A stretch of DNA of 64,000 nucleotides from the NCBI RefSeq assembly GCF_016598475.1, contig NZ_JAEMUX010000025.1, positions 37,008-101,007 on the forward strand, written 5' to 3'. Made by a program: the position numbers and the translations under genes. Numbering within the stretch: the first letter of the stretch is position 1; each line of letters opens with the position of its first letter. The notes beneath the pieces were generated by a model. The model was not told the DNA's origin. It ran no database searches and saw nothing but the letters and a program-made list of their open reading frames with translations. This document shows positions 16,537 through 25,901 of this stretch, piece by piece. The stretch is from Streptomyces adelaidensis. GTDB taxonomy: Bacteria; Actinomycetota; Actinomycetes; Streptomycetales; Streptomycetaceae.

Positions 16537-16625
16537 CCGGACATCAGGTCAATCCGGGCTGGTGCCGCCGCGCCCCGGCGTGGCGGCACCAGCCGCCCGT
16601 CCCCACACCTCCACGGAGGTAGTCG

Positions 16626-19600
16626 GTGATTGCTCCGCCCGCAGCGTTCCGAACCGGCACAACAACTCTCGTGCGCGCCGTAGCCCGGCCGTCGCTGCCG
16701 GTTCCTCCGTGCCCTGACCTCGATGACCGCTCGCCCAGCAGCTTGGCGGCCTGTCTCACGTGGCTGCGGGCGGTCTGGGCGAACCAGGATGTCGCCGAGG
16801 CACTGCAACACTCCAGCCCGGTCCTGGCCGCGCAGCTACAGGCCCTCTGCAAGGCCGAGCGGCCTCCTGTGCGGGACGTACGGCGCGCGGCGCAGTCCGA
16901 AGCCCGCTATCTGCTGCGGGCCGAGCACCGTGCTACGCCTTTCGGCCTGTTCGCCGGCGTGACCACCGCAGTGTTCGGTCCGCAGCCGCGTTCGGGCTGG
17001 GGCGTGGAGCATGTGGCCGTCGGCCGCGCGGGGGCAGAGTGGCTGGCCGCCGTGGTCGACCGGCTGGAGTCGTGCCCGGACCTCCTCGAACGGCTGCCCG
17101 TCGTCGTCAACAACACTGTGACCAGCCGGGGAGACCGGCTCATCGTGCCGTTCCAGCCCGACGTCCAGGACGACCGGACACGCGCGGTCGAAACGTCCCT
17201 GGCCCTGACCGCACCGGTGCGCGCGATCCTCGCCGTGGCCCTGGCGCCGATCCAGGTCGGAATGCTCATGGACAAGCTTCGGGCAGAGTTCCCCGAAGCA
17301 GGGGCAGCAAGGGCGCGTGATCTGCTGGCAGAGCTGATCCGGCGGCGGGTGCTGATCACGAGCTTGCACGCGCCGAGCACCGAGACCGACGCCCTCGGCT
17401 ATCTACTCGACCAGCTCGACGCGATCGATGCCGGAACCCTCGCTCCGGTCACAGAGACAGTGCGCGAGCTTCGCGCGGTCCGGGCGGGACTGGAAGAGTG
17501 CGCCACACGCGGTGGCCGAGACAGCGTCGCAGCACGGATGCGGGCCCTCGTGCCCAGCCTGCGCCGCCACCCCGTCGCGCTCGACCTGCGCCTGGACGCG
17601 CAGATCGTTCTGCCGGACGATGCAGCCCGGGAGATCGAGCGTGCGGCCCTCATCCTGACCCGGGTGAGCACCCGCCCGTACGGGACCGCGGCGTGGGGCG
17701 AGTACCACCAGCGGTTCTACGAGCGGTATGGCATCGGCACCATGGTGCCGCTCCGAGAGGTCGTGGCGGACAGCGGCACCGGATATCCCGATGGCTACCC
17801 GGGCAGTCCGGCCGGCGCGCGTCGGCCTCGCGTCTCCGCCCGGGATGACGCCCTCGTACGGCTGGCGCAGACCGCCGTACTCGACGGCCGCGACGAGGCG
17901 CTACTCACCGACGACCTGGTTGCGGCCCTGGACGTGGGGCCGGATGAGCCTCGGGTGCCACCGCACTTGGAGGTCGGTGTGAGGGTGTATGCGGCCGGCC
18001 TGGAGGAGTTGCAGCGCGGGCGGTTCCGGCTGGAGGTCGTGAGCGTGTCCCGAGGCGTCGGCGTCTCCACGGGCCGGTTCCTCAGCGTGCTGGCCCCCTC
18101 CGACCGCGAGGCTCTGGCCACAGAACTCGCCGACCTCCCGACGGCGGACAGCAACACCGTGCCCGCGCAGCTCTCTTTCCCGCCCCTGCTCCCCGAGAGC
18201 GCCCACGTCACCCGCGCCCCGCAGGTCCTGCCCACCGTGATCAGCCTCCAGGAACACCGCGCCCGGCAGGACGCTGTCCTCACCCCGGCGGACTTGGCGG
18301 TGGGGTGTGACGGCCGCCGCATGTATCTCGCCGCCCCTGACCGCGGCCACCGTGTCGAGGCCGTCGGGGTGCACGCGTTGAACCTGCGCACCCACACTCC
18401 GCCGCTGGCGCGGTTCCTCACAGAACTGTCCCGCGCCCAGTGCGCGCCGGTCACCGTGTTCGACTGGGGCGCCGCCGCGGCGATGCCGTTCCTTCCACGC
18501 CTGCGGTACGGGCGCACCGTGCTGGCCCCGGCACGCTGGCGGCTGGAGGCGTTCGAGCTGCCCGGCCGCGCCCGTCCTCGGGCCGAGTGGGACGCCGCGC
18601 TCACCGGCTGGCGGGATCGGCGGCGGCTGCCTCGCCGCGTCCACCTCGTGGAGGACGACCGACGCCTCTTCCTCGACCTCGACGAGGCCGGCCACCGGAC
18701 GCTCCTGCGCCAACACCTCGACCGTACGCACCTGGCCGTACTCGTCGAGGCCCCGAAACCGGAGGCGTACGGCTGGTGCGACGGGCGAGCACACGAGGTC
18801 GTAGTGCCCCTCAAGTCGACCCGGCCGTCGACGTGGCCGCCCCTGCCCGCGCCCACGCAGGCCCGTCTCCTCTGCCCGGCCCAGATCCAGACCCCTGCTT
18901 CCTCCCCCGTACTTCTGGCCGCTCTGTACGGAGATGCCCGCCTCCAAGACACCCTGCTTTCCCAGCACTTGCCCGTCCTACTCAAACAACTCGGCAACCC
19001 ACCATGGTGGTTCATCCGCTTCCGTGACCCGGACCAACACCTTCGCGTACGTATCGCACTCCCTGCCCCGGAAGCATTCGCCGAGACGGCCCATGTGGTG
19101 AGCGCCTGGGCCGACGAGCTGCGCGACGCCGGCCTGCTGACCGATCTGCGGTACTCAACCTCGTACCGCGAGATGGGCCGCTGGGGCTCCGGCGCCGCAT
19201 GGGAGGCGGCCGAGGCGGTGTTCCGGGCGGACTCACGCGCCGTCCTGACCCAGCTCGCGCAGCCGCAGCGCCCCGGCGCGCGCACGCTGGTGGCCGCCCA
19301 TACCGTCGCCGTCGCCTCCGCGTTCCTCGGCAGCACCGGAGCCGGGATGCGGTGGCTGATCGACCACATCCCGGCGACAGCCCCCCCGCCGGTTCCGCGC
19401 CCGCAGTTCACCGAGGCTGTACGGCTCGCCAATCCGTGCGACGACTGGGCGGCGCTGCGCCGTGTCCCAGGCGGAGACGCCATCGTGTCGGGATGGGCAG
19501 ACCGGGATACGGCACTCGCCGCGTACCGACCGCACCTGCCGGGCCCGGACACCCAGGGCATCGCCGTCGACGACGTCCTGACCTCCCTGCTGCACGTCCA

Positions 19601-19709
19601 CTTCGTGCGGCACATCGCCGTGAACTTCCCGGAAGAAGAGGTGTGCCTCTACCTGGCGCGCGCCGCCGCCCTGGCCTGGACCGCCCGTACCACCGGGAGG
19701 ACCTCATGA
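16626..19709 (+). CDS. Class I lanthipeptide dehydratase LanB (full length)
   Basis: 1027 aa. LanB uses glutamyl-tRNA to glutamylate Ser/Thr of the precursor and then eliminates glutamate to give dehydro-residues. The N-terminal dehydratase domain (about residues 20-700) includes RAEHRATPFGLFAGVTTAVFG and the LanB middle section. The C-terminal SpaB_C/elimination domain (about 750-1020) starts at PVLLAALYGDARLQDTLL with PPWWFIRFRDPDQHLRVRI. The GTG start at 16626 has GGAGG 6 nt upstream. No interruption is visible, so this enzyme looks functional, unlike the cyclase that follows it with a 4-bp overlap (ATGA). Confidence 0.92.
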   Translation: MIAPPAAFRTGTTTLVRAVARPSLPVPPCPDLDDRSPSSLAACLTWLRAVWANQDVAEALQHSSPVLAAQLQALCKAERPPVRDVRRAAQSEARYLLRAEHRATPFGLFAGVTTAVFGPQPRSGWGVEHVAVGRAGAEWLAAVVDRLESCPDLLERLPVVVNNTVTSRGDRLIVPFQPDVQDDRTRAVETSLALTAPVRAILAVALAPIQVGMLMDKLRAEFPEAGAARARDLLAELIRRRVLITSLHAPSTETDALGYLLDQLDAIDAGTLAPVTETVRELRAVRAGLEECATRGGRDSVAARMRALVPSLRRHPVALDLRLDAQIVLPDDAAREIERAALILTRVSTRPYGTAAWGEYHQRFYERYGIGTMVPLREVVADSGTGYPDGYPGSPAGARRPRVSARDDALVRLAQTAVLDGRDEALLTDDLVAALDVGPDEPRVPPHLEVGVRVYAAGLEELQRGRFRLEVVSVSRGVGVSTGRFLSVLAPSDREALATELADLPTADSNTVPAQLSFPPLLPESAHVTRAPQVLPTVISLQEHRARQDAVLTPADLAVGCDGRRMYLAAPDRGHRVEAVGVHALNLRTHTPPLARFLTELSRAQCAPVTVFDWGAAAAMPFLPRLRYGRTVLAPARWRLEAFELPGRARPRAEWDAALTGWRDRRRLPRRVHLVEDDRRLFLDLDEAGHRTLLRQHLDRTHLAVLVEAPKPEAYGWCDGRAHEVVVPLKSTRPSTWPPLPAPTQARLLCPAQIQTPASSPVLLAALYGDARLQDTLLSQHLPVLLKQLGNPPWWFIRFRDPDQHLRVRIALPAPEAFAETAHVVSAWADELRDAGLLTDLRYSTSYREMGRWGSGAAWEAAEAVFRADSRAVLTQLAQPQRPGARTLVAAHTVAVASAFLGSTGAGMRWLIDHIPATAPPPVPRPQFTEAVRLANPCDDWAALRRVPGGDAIVSGWADRDTALAAYRPHLPGPDTQGIAVDDVLTSLLHVHFVRHIAVNFPEEEVCLYLARAAALAWTARTTGRTS

Positions 19710-20302
19710 CCGCCCACCCCGCGCTCGACCTGGTCGACGCCGTCGCGTCCCAGCTCGCCGACCCCGAAACTGCGTACCTCGGGGCCCGGGCGACCTCCTC
19801 GGACTGGCAGCACCTCGCGTACGGCCCTCCGGGCATCGCGCTCCTGCACATCGAGCGGGCCTCGAAGGGCCTGGGCCCGTGGCAGCGGGTCCACGACTGG
19901 CTCGCCGCCGCCTCGCGGGAGCCGTTCACCAGTGGCCCCGACAGTCATCCCTTCTACGGGGCGTCCGCCTTCGCCCACGCCCTGGCCTGCGCCGCCGACC
20001 AACTCCCCAATTCCTACCAGCGCGCCCTGAACACGATGGACCGGCAGATCGAGATCGACGCCGTACGCCGCCTCGACGCCGCACATCGCCGCATCGATGC
20101 CGGACGCCTGCCTGAGCTCGCCGAGTTCGACGCTATCCGTGGCCTCACCGGATACGGGGCCTATCTCCTGCGCCGTGACCCCGGCAGCTCCACGATGCGC
20201 GCCATCCTCGACTACTGCGTGCGCCTCACCGAACCGATCACTCAGGGACGACCAGAGCGCCCTGTCCAACATCGCACGAGAGGTAATCATGGGAACAAAT
20301 GA
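19706..20302 (+). pseudogene. LanC-like cyclase, truncated to its N-terminal half
   Basis: 198 aa. It matches the N-terminal half of LanC cyclases (PGIALLHIERA; PFYGASAFAHALACAADQLP; FDAIRGLTGYGAYLLRR; LDYCVRLTEPIT). Complete LanC proteins are about 400 aa and carry the zinc ligands (Cys, Cys-His) in their second half; here the reading frame leaves the family after LTEPIT and ends within 17 residues, overlapping the methyltransferase start. The zinc site is therefore missing and cyclase activity is not expected. An internal deletion of roughly 600 bp is the simplest explanation. Start ATG at 19706. Confidence 0.78.
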
Positions 20303-21602
20303 CGAGACCGCGTTGCCCAACGAGGCACCGACCGCCGCCGATAGCGTCAGCGCGGTGAACACCGACACGATCGTCACCCCCACGTCGGACGCCGAGCGCC
20401 TCCGCAACGCCCTGGTCGACCAGCTCCGCGCGGACGGGCACGCCCACACGACCGCCGTCGAGACCGCGTTGCGCACTGTGCCCCGCCACGTGTTCGTGCC
20501 CGACGCGTCACTCGAAGACGCCTACGCCAACGCACCGGTGCACATCAAGTACGACACCGACGGCACGTCCATCTCGTGCGCCTCCCAGCCGGGCGTCGTC
20601 GCTCTCATGCTGGACCAGCTCGACGCTCGGCCCGGTGAGCGCGTTCTCGAACTCGGCGCCGGCACCGGCTACAACGCCGCTCTGTTGGCCCACCTGGTCG
20701 GCGAGAGCGGGCACGTGACCACTCTGGACGTCGATGTCGACCTCGTGGAGGGTGCTCGCGCGCACCTCGTCGCCGCCGGGATCACCAACGTCGAGGCCGT
20801 GACCCGCGACGGGGCCCTCGGATACGCCGAGGGAGCGCCGTACGGCCGGATCATCGCCACCGTGGGCGCGCACGGCGTGCCGCACCCCTGGCTGCAGCAG
20901 CTCGCCCCCGGTGGACGGCTCCTCGTCCCCCAGCGACTCAAGGGCAGCGTCTCCCGCTCCATCGCCTATGAGCAGCGCGACGGCCGATGGGTGTCCCTCG
21001 GCAGCGAGATGAACACCTTCATGCCGCTCCGGCGCGGCATCGCCGACGACGACCGCCGAGTCATCCCGCTCAGCGCCGACGGCACCGTCCGGCTCCAGGC
21101 GCCCGCCGGGCAGAACATCGACGCCGACGACCTCGCCGGTGTCCTGGGCCAGCCGCGCACCGAGGAATGGACCGGCATGACGGTCCGCGCCATGGAGTCA
21201 CCGGAATGGATGGAACTGTTCCTCACCTGTTCCCTTCCCTCCGGCCTGATCCGGATGCTGTTCCCCCAGAGCGCCAAGGGCGGTCTGCTCACCGAGGACC
21301 CCTACCCCTCCTCAACCGCAGCCGTCGAAAAGGGCGCCGTCACCTACCTGGCGCGACGCCTGTCGCAGGAAAAGACCCCCGAGGGCGGCAAACTCTGGGA
21401 GTTCGGGGTCATCGGCCACGGCCCCGGCAGCGACGAACAGGCCGCGAGGGTCGCCGACGCCATCCGCACCTGGGACCGCGAATACCGCGACCGCGAAGCC
21501 ACGTTCGAAATCCAGCCCCTCGACGCGCCTGCCATCGAGCAGCGCCCCGGCCTCTTTGCTCTCGACACCCCACTGAACCGCATCGTCGTCGACTGGCGGT
21601 GA
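20289..21602 (+). CDS. FxLD-system methyltransferase (PIMT-like O-methyltransferase)
   Basis: 437 aa. Residues about 40-240 resemble protein-L-isoaspartate methyltransferase: a substrate part VPRHVFVPDASLEDAYAN, the SAM-binding VLELGAGTGYNAALLA, and LAPGGRLLVPQR. A C-terminal extension of about 190 aa is typical of the methyltransferases of FxLD and other lanthipeptide clusters. In related LanS enzymes the target is an Asp in the core, which is methylated and converted through a succinimide to isoaspartate. The precursor has a D-D-G motif that would suit this. ATG at 20289 with GAGAGG upstream, overlapping the truncated LanC. Confidence 0.85.
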   Translation: MGTNDETALPNEAPTAADSVSAVNTDTIVTPTSDAERLRNALVDQLRADGHAHTTAVETALRTVPRHVFVPDASLEDAYANAPVHIKYDTDGTSISCASQPGVVALMLDQLDARPGERVLELGAGTGYNAALLAHLVGESGHVTTLDVDVDLVEGARAHLVAAGITNVEAVTRDGALGYAEGAPYGRIIATVGAHGVPHPWLQQLAPGGRLLVPQRLKGSVSRSIAYEQRDGRWVSLGSEMNTFMPLRRGIADDDRRVIPLSADGTVRLQAPAGQNIDADDLAGVLGQPRTEEWTGMTVRAMESPEWMELFLTCSLPSGLIRMLFPQSAKGGLLTEDPYPSSTAAVEKGAVTYLARRLSQEKTPEGGKLWEFGVIGHGPGSDEQAARVADAIRTWDREYRDREATFEIQPLDAPAIEQRPGLFALDTPLNRIVVDWR

Positions 21603-21689
21603 CGCCCCAGGCGTAGCGGACGGTGCCCATCGGCGTACGGCCGACGGGCACCGTCGCCCAGCAGTTCTCACTCACGCCCCGGGGGATCC

Positions 21690-22814
21690 ATGGACCCGCA
21701 CGGACCCGTAGCCCAGCGCTACCCGCTCGTCGCCCGATTCCGGCCCGCCTGCCTGCCCCTGCCCGAGCGCGTGCGCGCGCTCGTCGACCTGGCCGACACC
21801 GCGCTGAAGACGACCGACCAGGGGCGCGCATCGGCCGTCTACAACCAGGCCGCGCTCATCGCCTCCGATCTCGACCTTCCCGACCTCGCACGCGAGCTGT
21901 GCCACCAGCACGCCGACGCCTACCTTCATGCCTGCCCCCTGCCCGGCATGAGCGCGATCCGAGGACTGGAACCGGTCGTCAACCTCGCCCGCCTCCGGAT
22001 TCGTGCCGGCCGCGCCGATGAGGGACGTCAGCGACTGCTCGACCTGTATGAGGCCGTCGAGGCGGGCGCGGCTGCTCGGTTCGACGGTGTCGCGGTACCG
22101 GCGGACCTCACCGCGACCGACGAAGACCGCCACGAGGTCCGCGCGTGGCTGTGGCGTGTGCTCCTCGCCGACGGCACGCGCACTCTCACCACCAGGGGAC
22201 GGTGGGCCGAGGCCAAAGCACACATCGAAGCTCACCGCGGCGTAGGCAAACGGATGCTCGACGGGCGCCAAGTCGCCGTACTCGCCGCCCTCGTTGTGGG
22301 TGACACGGCATCGGCCGCTGCCCTCCTCGCCGACACGATGCCTGGCGATCCATGGGAGCAAGCCGTCACGGCCTGCCTGACCGTCCTGTGCCGCCGCGCC
22401 GCCGGGCAGCCGATCGACGGCCACCTGGCGGACCTGGTGACGACCTACTCCGAGCGGAAGGCCGAACCTGGGATGACCGTCTTCGACATCCGGCTCGGAC
22501 TTACCGTCCTTGACGCGATCGGATCCGCCGAGGCGCCCGGCGCGCGCCACATCGTCGAGGAACTGCACCGCAGGACGACGGACACCGAAGACGGCTACGC
22601 GGCCCGCGAGAACCTGGCGCACCCACTGTTCATCGCGCTCGCCACGGATCGGCAAGCACAGGAGTGCCGCGCTCTGGTGCGTTCCTGCGCCCTCGGGGCA
22701 GGGATGGTCCCCGATGATTTGCTAGGACAACTGACGGCTGCTCTACGCGCCGGAGACACCGTGATCCGGGAGAGTCTCGCGCGCCCCTTCGATCCCGAAC
22801 GTAAACCCCAATGA
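21690..22814 (+). CDS. Helical accessory protein of the lanthipeptide locus, function unknown
   Basis: 374 aa, almost entirely alpha-helical and TPR-like (ERVRALVDLADTALKTTDQG, ASAVYNQAALIASDLDLPDLARELCHQ, AGRADEGRQRLLDLYEAVE, GRWAEAKAHIEAHRGVG). No catalytic motif, signal peptide or membrane segment is visible. Proteins of this type recur next to FxLD/thiopeptide-type RiPP genes in Streptomyces, where their role is not established. It reads in the same direction as the methyltransferase after an 87-bp gap and has GGGGGAT before its ATG. It is the last gene of the locus; the plausible right edge of the RiPP segment lies just after it. Confidence 0.7.
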   Translation: MDPHGPVAQRYPLVARFRPACLPLPERVRALVDLADTALKTTDQGRASAVYNQAALIASDLDLPDLARELCHQHADAYLHACPLPGMSAIRGLEPVVNLARLRIRAGRADEGRQRLLDLYEAVEAGAAARFDGVAVPADLTATDEDRHEVRAWLWRVLLADGTRTLTTRGRWAEAKAHIEAHRGVGKRMLDGRQVAVLAALVVGDTASAAALLADTMPGDPWEQAVTACLTVLCRRAAGQPIDGHLADLVTTYSERKAEPGMTVFDIRLGLTVLDAIGSAEAPGARHIVEELHRRTTDTEDGYAARENLAHPLFIALATDRQAQECRALVRSCALGAGMVPDDLLGQLTAALRAGDTVIRESLARPFDPERKPQ

Positions 22815-22912
22815 ATTCGCAAGAGGATCTTGTTGTGGCCCTGGTCGGGCGCGACCGATGTGCCCTCAATGCGCCCTGGCCGCCCGACGCCGCCTCTCCG
22901 GCACCCGGCACT

Positions 22913-22941
22913 AAAAAGGGCGAGGCCCGAAGACCTCGCCC
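22913..22941 (-). terminator. Rho-independent terminator for the 22962-24266 gene
   Basis: On the minus strand GGGCGAGG, an 8-nt loop and CCTCGCCC are followed by TTTTT (plus-strand A tract 22913-22917). It lies 20 bp after the stop codon of the minus-strand gene, a classical terminator layout. Confidence 0.85.
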
Positions 22942-22961
22942 GCCACCAGCAAAACCTCGGA

Positions 22962-24266
22962 TCAGGGCCATACCAAGCAATAAGGCTGATGCCCAGCCTC
23001 ATGCAGCCGATGGCTGAAGTCCTGCCACTCGTGCAGCAGTTGGTACACGTTGAACGCGTCGCGGGGCCCGCCGCGGTCCGGGACCGTCGACCAGATGAAG
23101 GCGGCGGCGCCGACGGCTTCCTCGCCGATGCCGCGGAGGGGGTCGACGACGGTCATGGGGAGCTTGACGACGGCGTAGTCGGGGTGGAGGACGACGAGTT
23201 CGAGCGGGGGGACCTTGTGGAGGGGGACGCCTTCGATGCCGGTCAGCACCATCGCGGCCATCGTCTCCGGCTTGATCTTGGTGAACATGCCGTTCATGCC
23301 GAGCTCGTCGCCGCCGAGTTCCTCGGGGCGCATCGAGATCGGGACGCGGGCCGCGGTCGCGCCGTCGGGCGCGCCGAAGTATTTGTATGTCACCCCCACC
23401 CGACCACCATTCCTGCTCCCCGCCCGGAGCCGGTTGACCACGTGGTCGAGGCCGTCCGCATGGTCCGCTCCGGGCACGCGGTCCGCACTCTCGACGCGGT
23501 CCGGGTGTTCGGTACGGTCCTTGCGGTCCGCGCGGCTCCTGCGCTCCGCGCGACTCCTGCGATCCACGAGGTCAGGCCGGTCCATCCGGTCCGTCTGATC
23601 CATTCCGTCCACACGATTGACACGATCCACATGATCGGCACGATCCATACGGTCCATACCGTCCATACGGCTGCGCCGCCCGATCCGCTCAGGGCCGCCG
23701 CTCTGGATCCGGTCGGGACCGCTTTCCGCGCGGTCGGAACCGCTCTGGATCCGGTCGGTCCCGGTCCCCGTTCCCGTCTCGGTCCCCGTCTCGGACCCGG
23801 TACGGTCGGCGTCGCCCTGCGCGCCGCGTCGGCGACGTGAGCGGGGCGAACCGTCCTCCTGCGGAGAGGTCTGCGGGGTCTGCTGATCGTGCGAAGCGTG
23901 TGTGCCGTGTGCACCCTGCGGACCGTACACGCCCGGCCGTCCCTGCGGAGCGTGCGGGGGCTGTGATGTAGGCGGTACCGGTGGGGGCGGGGGAGGAGGT
24001 GCCGGTGGTCCCGGCGGCGGTGCCGGCAGCGAACCCTGCGGGCCCGGCCCCGCCGGCCCGCTCACCTCACCCGGCATCGGCCCTGGCCCGGACTTCGATC
24101 CCGGCCCACTCCGGTCGCGGTCGCGGTCGCGATCCCGCTCCTGCCGTGTCTCCGCCGCTTCCTCCGCTTCGCGCCGGTGCCTGCCCCGCCGGGCACGACG
24201 AGGACCGAGGTCACCGGTCCCTTCGCCCAGTCCGCCACCGCGATGCATATCTCCACCCGAACGCAT
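22962..24266 (-). CDS. Low-complexity protein with conserved C-terminal domain, unknown function
   Basis: 434 aa. Residues 1-190 are Arg/Glu/Asp/Pro/Gly-rich, with RDRDRDRDR and poly-Pro tracts. Residues about 190-275 contain a degenerate Asp-Arg repeat (DRMDRADHVDRVNRVD-like, RRSRAERRSRADRK). The last 145 residues (from GVTYKYFGAPDGATAARVPISM to the end) are compact, end in GHQPYCLVWP, and look like a folded domain I do not recognise. The polar N-terminus is predicted disordered. It is upstream of and divergent from hemL and ends in a good terminator. The start is uncertain (24266, or the Met six codons later). Confidence 0.65.
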   Translation of the reverse strand: MRSGGDMHRGGGLGEGTGDLGPRRARRGRHRREAEEAAETRQERDRDRDRDRSGPGSKSGPGPMPGEVSGPAGPGPQGSLPAPPPGPPAPPPPPPPVPPTSQPPHAPQGRPGVYGPQGAHGTHASHDQQTPQTSPQEDGSPRSRRRRGAQGDADRTGSETGTETGTGTGTDRIQSGSDRAESGPDRIQSGGPERIGRRSRMDGMDRMDRADHVDRVNRVDGMDQTDRMDRPDLVDRRSRAERRSRADRKDRTEHPDRVESADRVPGADHADGLDHVVNRLRAGSRNGGRVGVTYKYFGAPDGATAARVPISMRPEELGGDELGMNGMFTKIKPETMAAMVLTGIEGVPLHKVPPLELVVLHPDYAVVKLPMTVVDPLRGIGEEAVGAAAFIWSTVPDRGGPRDAFNVYQLLHEWQDFSHRLHEAGHQPYCLVWP

Positions 24267-24387
24267 TTCTGGGACGCGCGACCCCCGCCACGCAACCCGA
24301 TCATCGTGTCAGTGACCTCCCCCGCGGCCGCCCGCCGAAACGTGCGTTGAAACACCAGTCCGCAGGATCTTCGGAGCCTCTGACACC

Positions 24388-24534
24388 ATGGCCTGTGTGA
24401 GCTATCCGTACGAAGCCCCAGTCTCTCAGACCGTTGAAGGACGAGGCGCGGGCATCGTGGCGGCGGTCGATCCGCCGGAGGCTCTGTGGCTCAGATCTGT
24501 CGCGCGATGGCCTGAGAGTGCTGGCCTACGCTGA
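24388..24534 (+). other. 48-codon reading frame repeating the hemL N-terminus
   Basis: Opens MACVSYPYEAPVSQTVEGRG, nearly the same as the hemL N-terminus (PYSYEAPVSQTLFERA) about 190 bp downstream. The DNA matches over roughly 35 bp (GAAGCCCCAGT..CTCAGAC). The rest of the frame does not match hemL. It is either a duplicated 5' fragment of hemL or a leader reading frame in the hemL 5' region; there is no evidence of an independent product. Confidence 0.45.
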
Positions 24535-24581
24535 AGGCGTCACGAGCGACGGAGTCGGAGAAGTTGGAGAAAGCGCAGGTC

Positions 24582-25901
24582 ATGCCCCAACGACCCTATT
24601 CATATGAAGCCCCAGTTTCGCAGACTCTTTTCGAGCGCGCGGCGGCCGTCACGCCCGGCGGCGTGAACTCTCCCGTGCGCGCCTTCCGTGCCGTGGGCGG
24701 TACGCCCCGGTTCATGGTGTCCGGTACCGGTCCATATCTGACGGACGCGGACGGGCGCGAATACGTCGACCTCGTCTGTTCCTGGGGGCCCATGATCCTC
24801 GGGCACTCCCGTCCCGAGGTCATCGCCGCCGTCCAGGAGGCCGTCTCGCGCGGCACCTCCTTCGGTACGCCCGGTGAGGGCGAGGTCGCGCTCGCCGAGG
24901 AGATGGTCGCGCGGGTCGGGCCGCTGGAGCAGGTGCGGCTCGTGTCCAGTGGGACCGAGGCGACCATGTCGGCGATCAGGCTCGCCCGCGGGTTCACCGG
25001 CCGCGCCAAGGTGGTCAAGTTCGCCGGGTGTTATCACGGGCATGTCGACTCGCTGCTCGCCGCCGCCGGTTCGGGCCTGGCCACCTTCGCGCTGCCCGAC
25101 ACCCCGGGCGTCACCGGCGCCCAGGCCGGCGACACCATCGTGCTGCCCTACAACGACCTCGACGCCGTACGCACCGCCTTCGCCGCCCACCCCGGCGAGA
25201 TCGCCTGCGTCATCACCGAGGCCTCGCCGGGCAACATGGGCGTCGTACCGCCGCTGCCCGGTTTCAACCAGGGGCTCAAGGACATCACCGCCGAGCACGG
25301 CGCGCTGTTCGTCTCCGACGAGGTCATGACCGGGTTCCGTACCAGCCGGGCCGGCTGGTACGGGATCGACGGCGTCGTCCCGGACCTCATGACCTTCGGC
25401 AAGGTCATGGGCGGCGGCTTCCCCGCCGCCGCCTTCGGGGGACGTGCCGACGTGATGGCGTACCTCGCGCCCGCCGGGCCCGTCTACCAGGCCGGCACGC
25501 TCTCCGGGAACCCGGTCGCGACCGCCGCCGGGCTCGCGCAGCTGCGGCTGCTGGACGACGCGGCGTACGAGACGGTCGACGCCGTCTCCGCTCGGATCCA
25601 GGGGCTCGTCACGGACGCGCTCACCAAGGAAGGCGTCGCGCACACCGTGCAGAACGCCTCCAACATGTTCTCCGTGTTCTTCACGGACACCCCCGTGCGG
25701 AACTACGAGGACGCCAAGGCGCAGGAGTCGTACCGCTTCAACGCCTTCTTCCACTCGATGCTGGCGCAGGGCGTCTATCTGCCGCCGTCGTCGTTCGAGT
25801 CGTGGTTCGTGTCGACCGCACACGACGATCAGGCGGTACAGCGGATCGCCGACGCCCTTCCGGCGGCGGCGCGGGCAGCGGCGGAGGCTACAGCGGCATG
25901 A
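24582..25901 (+). CDS. hemL: Glutamate-1-semialdehyde 2,1-aminomutase
   Basis: PLP enzyme converting glutamate-1-semialdehyde to 5-aminolevulinate, the second step of tetrapyrrole synthesis by the C5 pathway. The family features run in order: TPGGVNSPVRAF, SSGTEATMSAIRLARGFTGR, CYHGHVDSLLAAAGSG, the metal/PLP-contact VSDEVMTGFR, and the PLP Lys in LMTFGKVMGGGFPAAAFGG. About 439 aa, normal. ATG 24582 is used; a TTG six codons earlier with GGAG at 9 nt is also plausible. The stop overlaps the phosphatase start (ATGA). Its product feeds haem for the cytochrome c genes nearby. Confidence 0.96.
   Translation: MPQRPYSYEAPVSQTLFERAAAVTPGGVNSPVRAFRAVGGTPRFMVSGTGPYLTDADGREYVDLVCSWGPMILGHSRPEVIAAVQEAVSRGTSFGTPGEGEVALAEEMVARVGPLEQVRLVSSGTEATMSAIRLARGFTGRAKVVKFAGCYHGHVDSLLAAAGSGLATFALPDTPGVTGAQAGDTIVLPYNDLDAVRTAFAAHPGEIACVITEASPGNMGVVPPLPGFNQGLKDITAEHGALFVSDEVMTGFRTSRAGWYGIDGVVPDLMTFGKVMGGGFPAAAFGGRADVMAYLAPAGPVYQAGTLSGNPVATAAGLAQLRLLDDAAYETVDAVSARIQGLVTDALTKEGVAHTVQNASNMFSVFFTDTPVRNYEDAKAQESYRFNAFFHSMLAQGVYLPPSSFESWFVSTAHDDQAVQRIADALPAAARAAAEATAA

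Noticed and set aside
22815..22960. Attachment-site or tRNA remnant at the right edge of the lanthipeptide locus
   Set aside because: No tRNA cloverleaf or integrase gene; the hairpin found here is a terminator.
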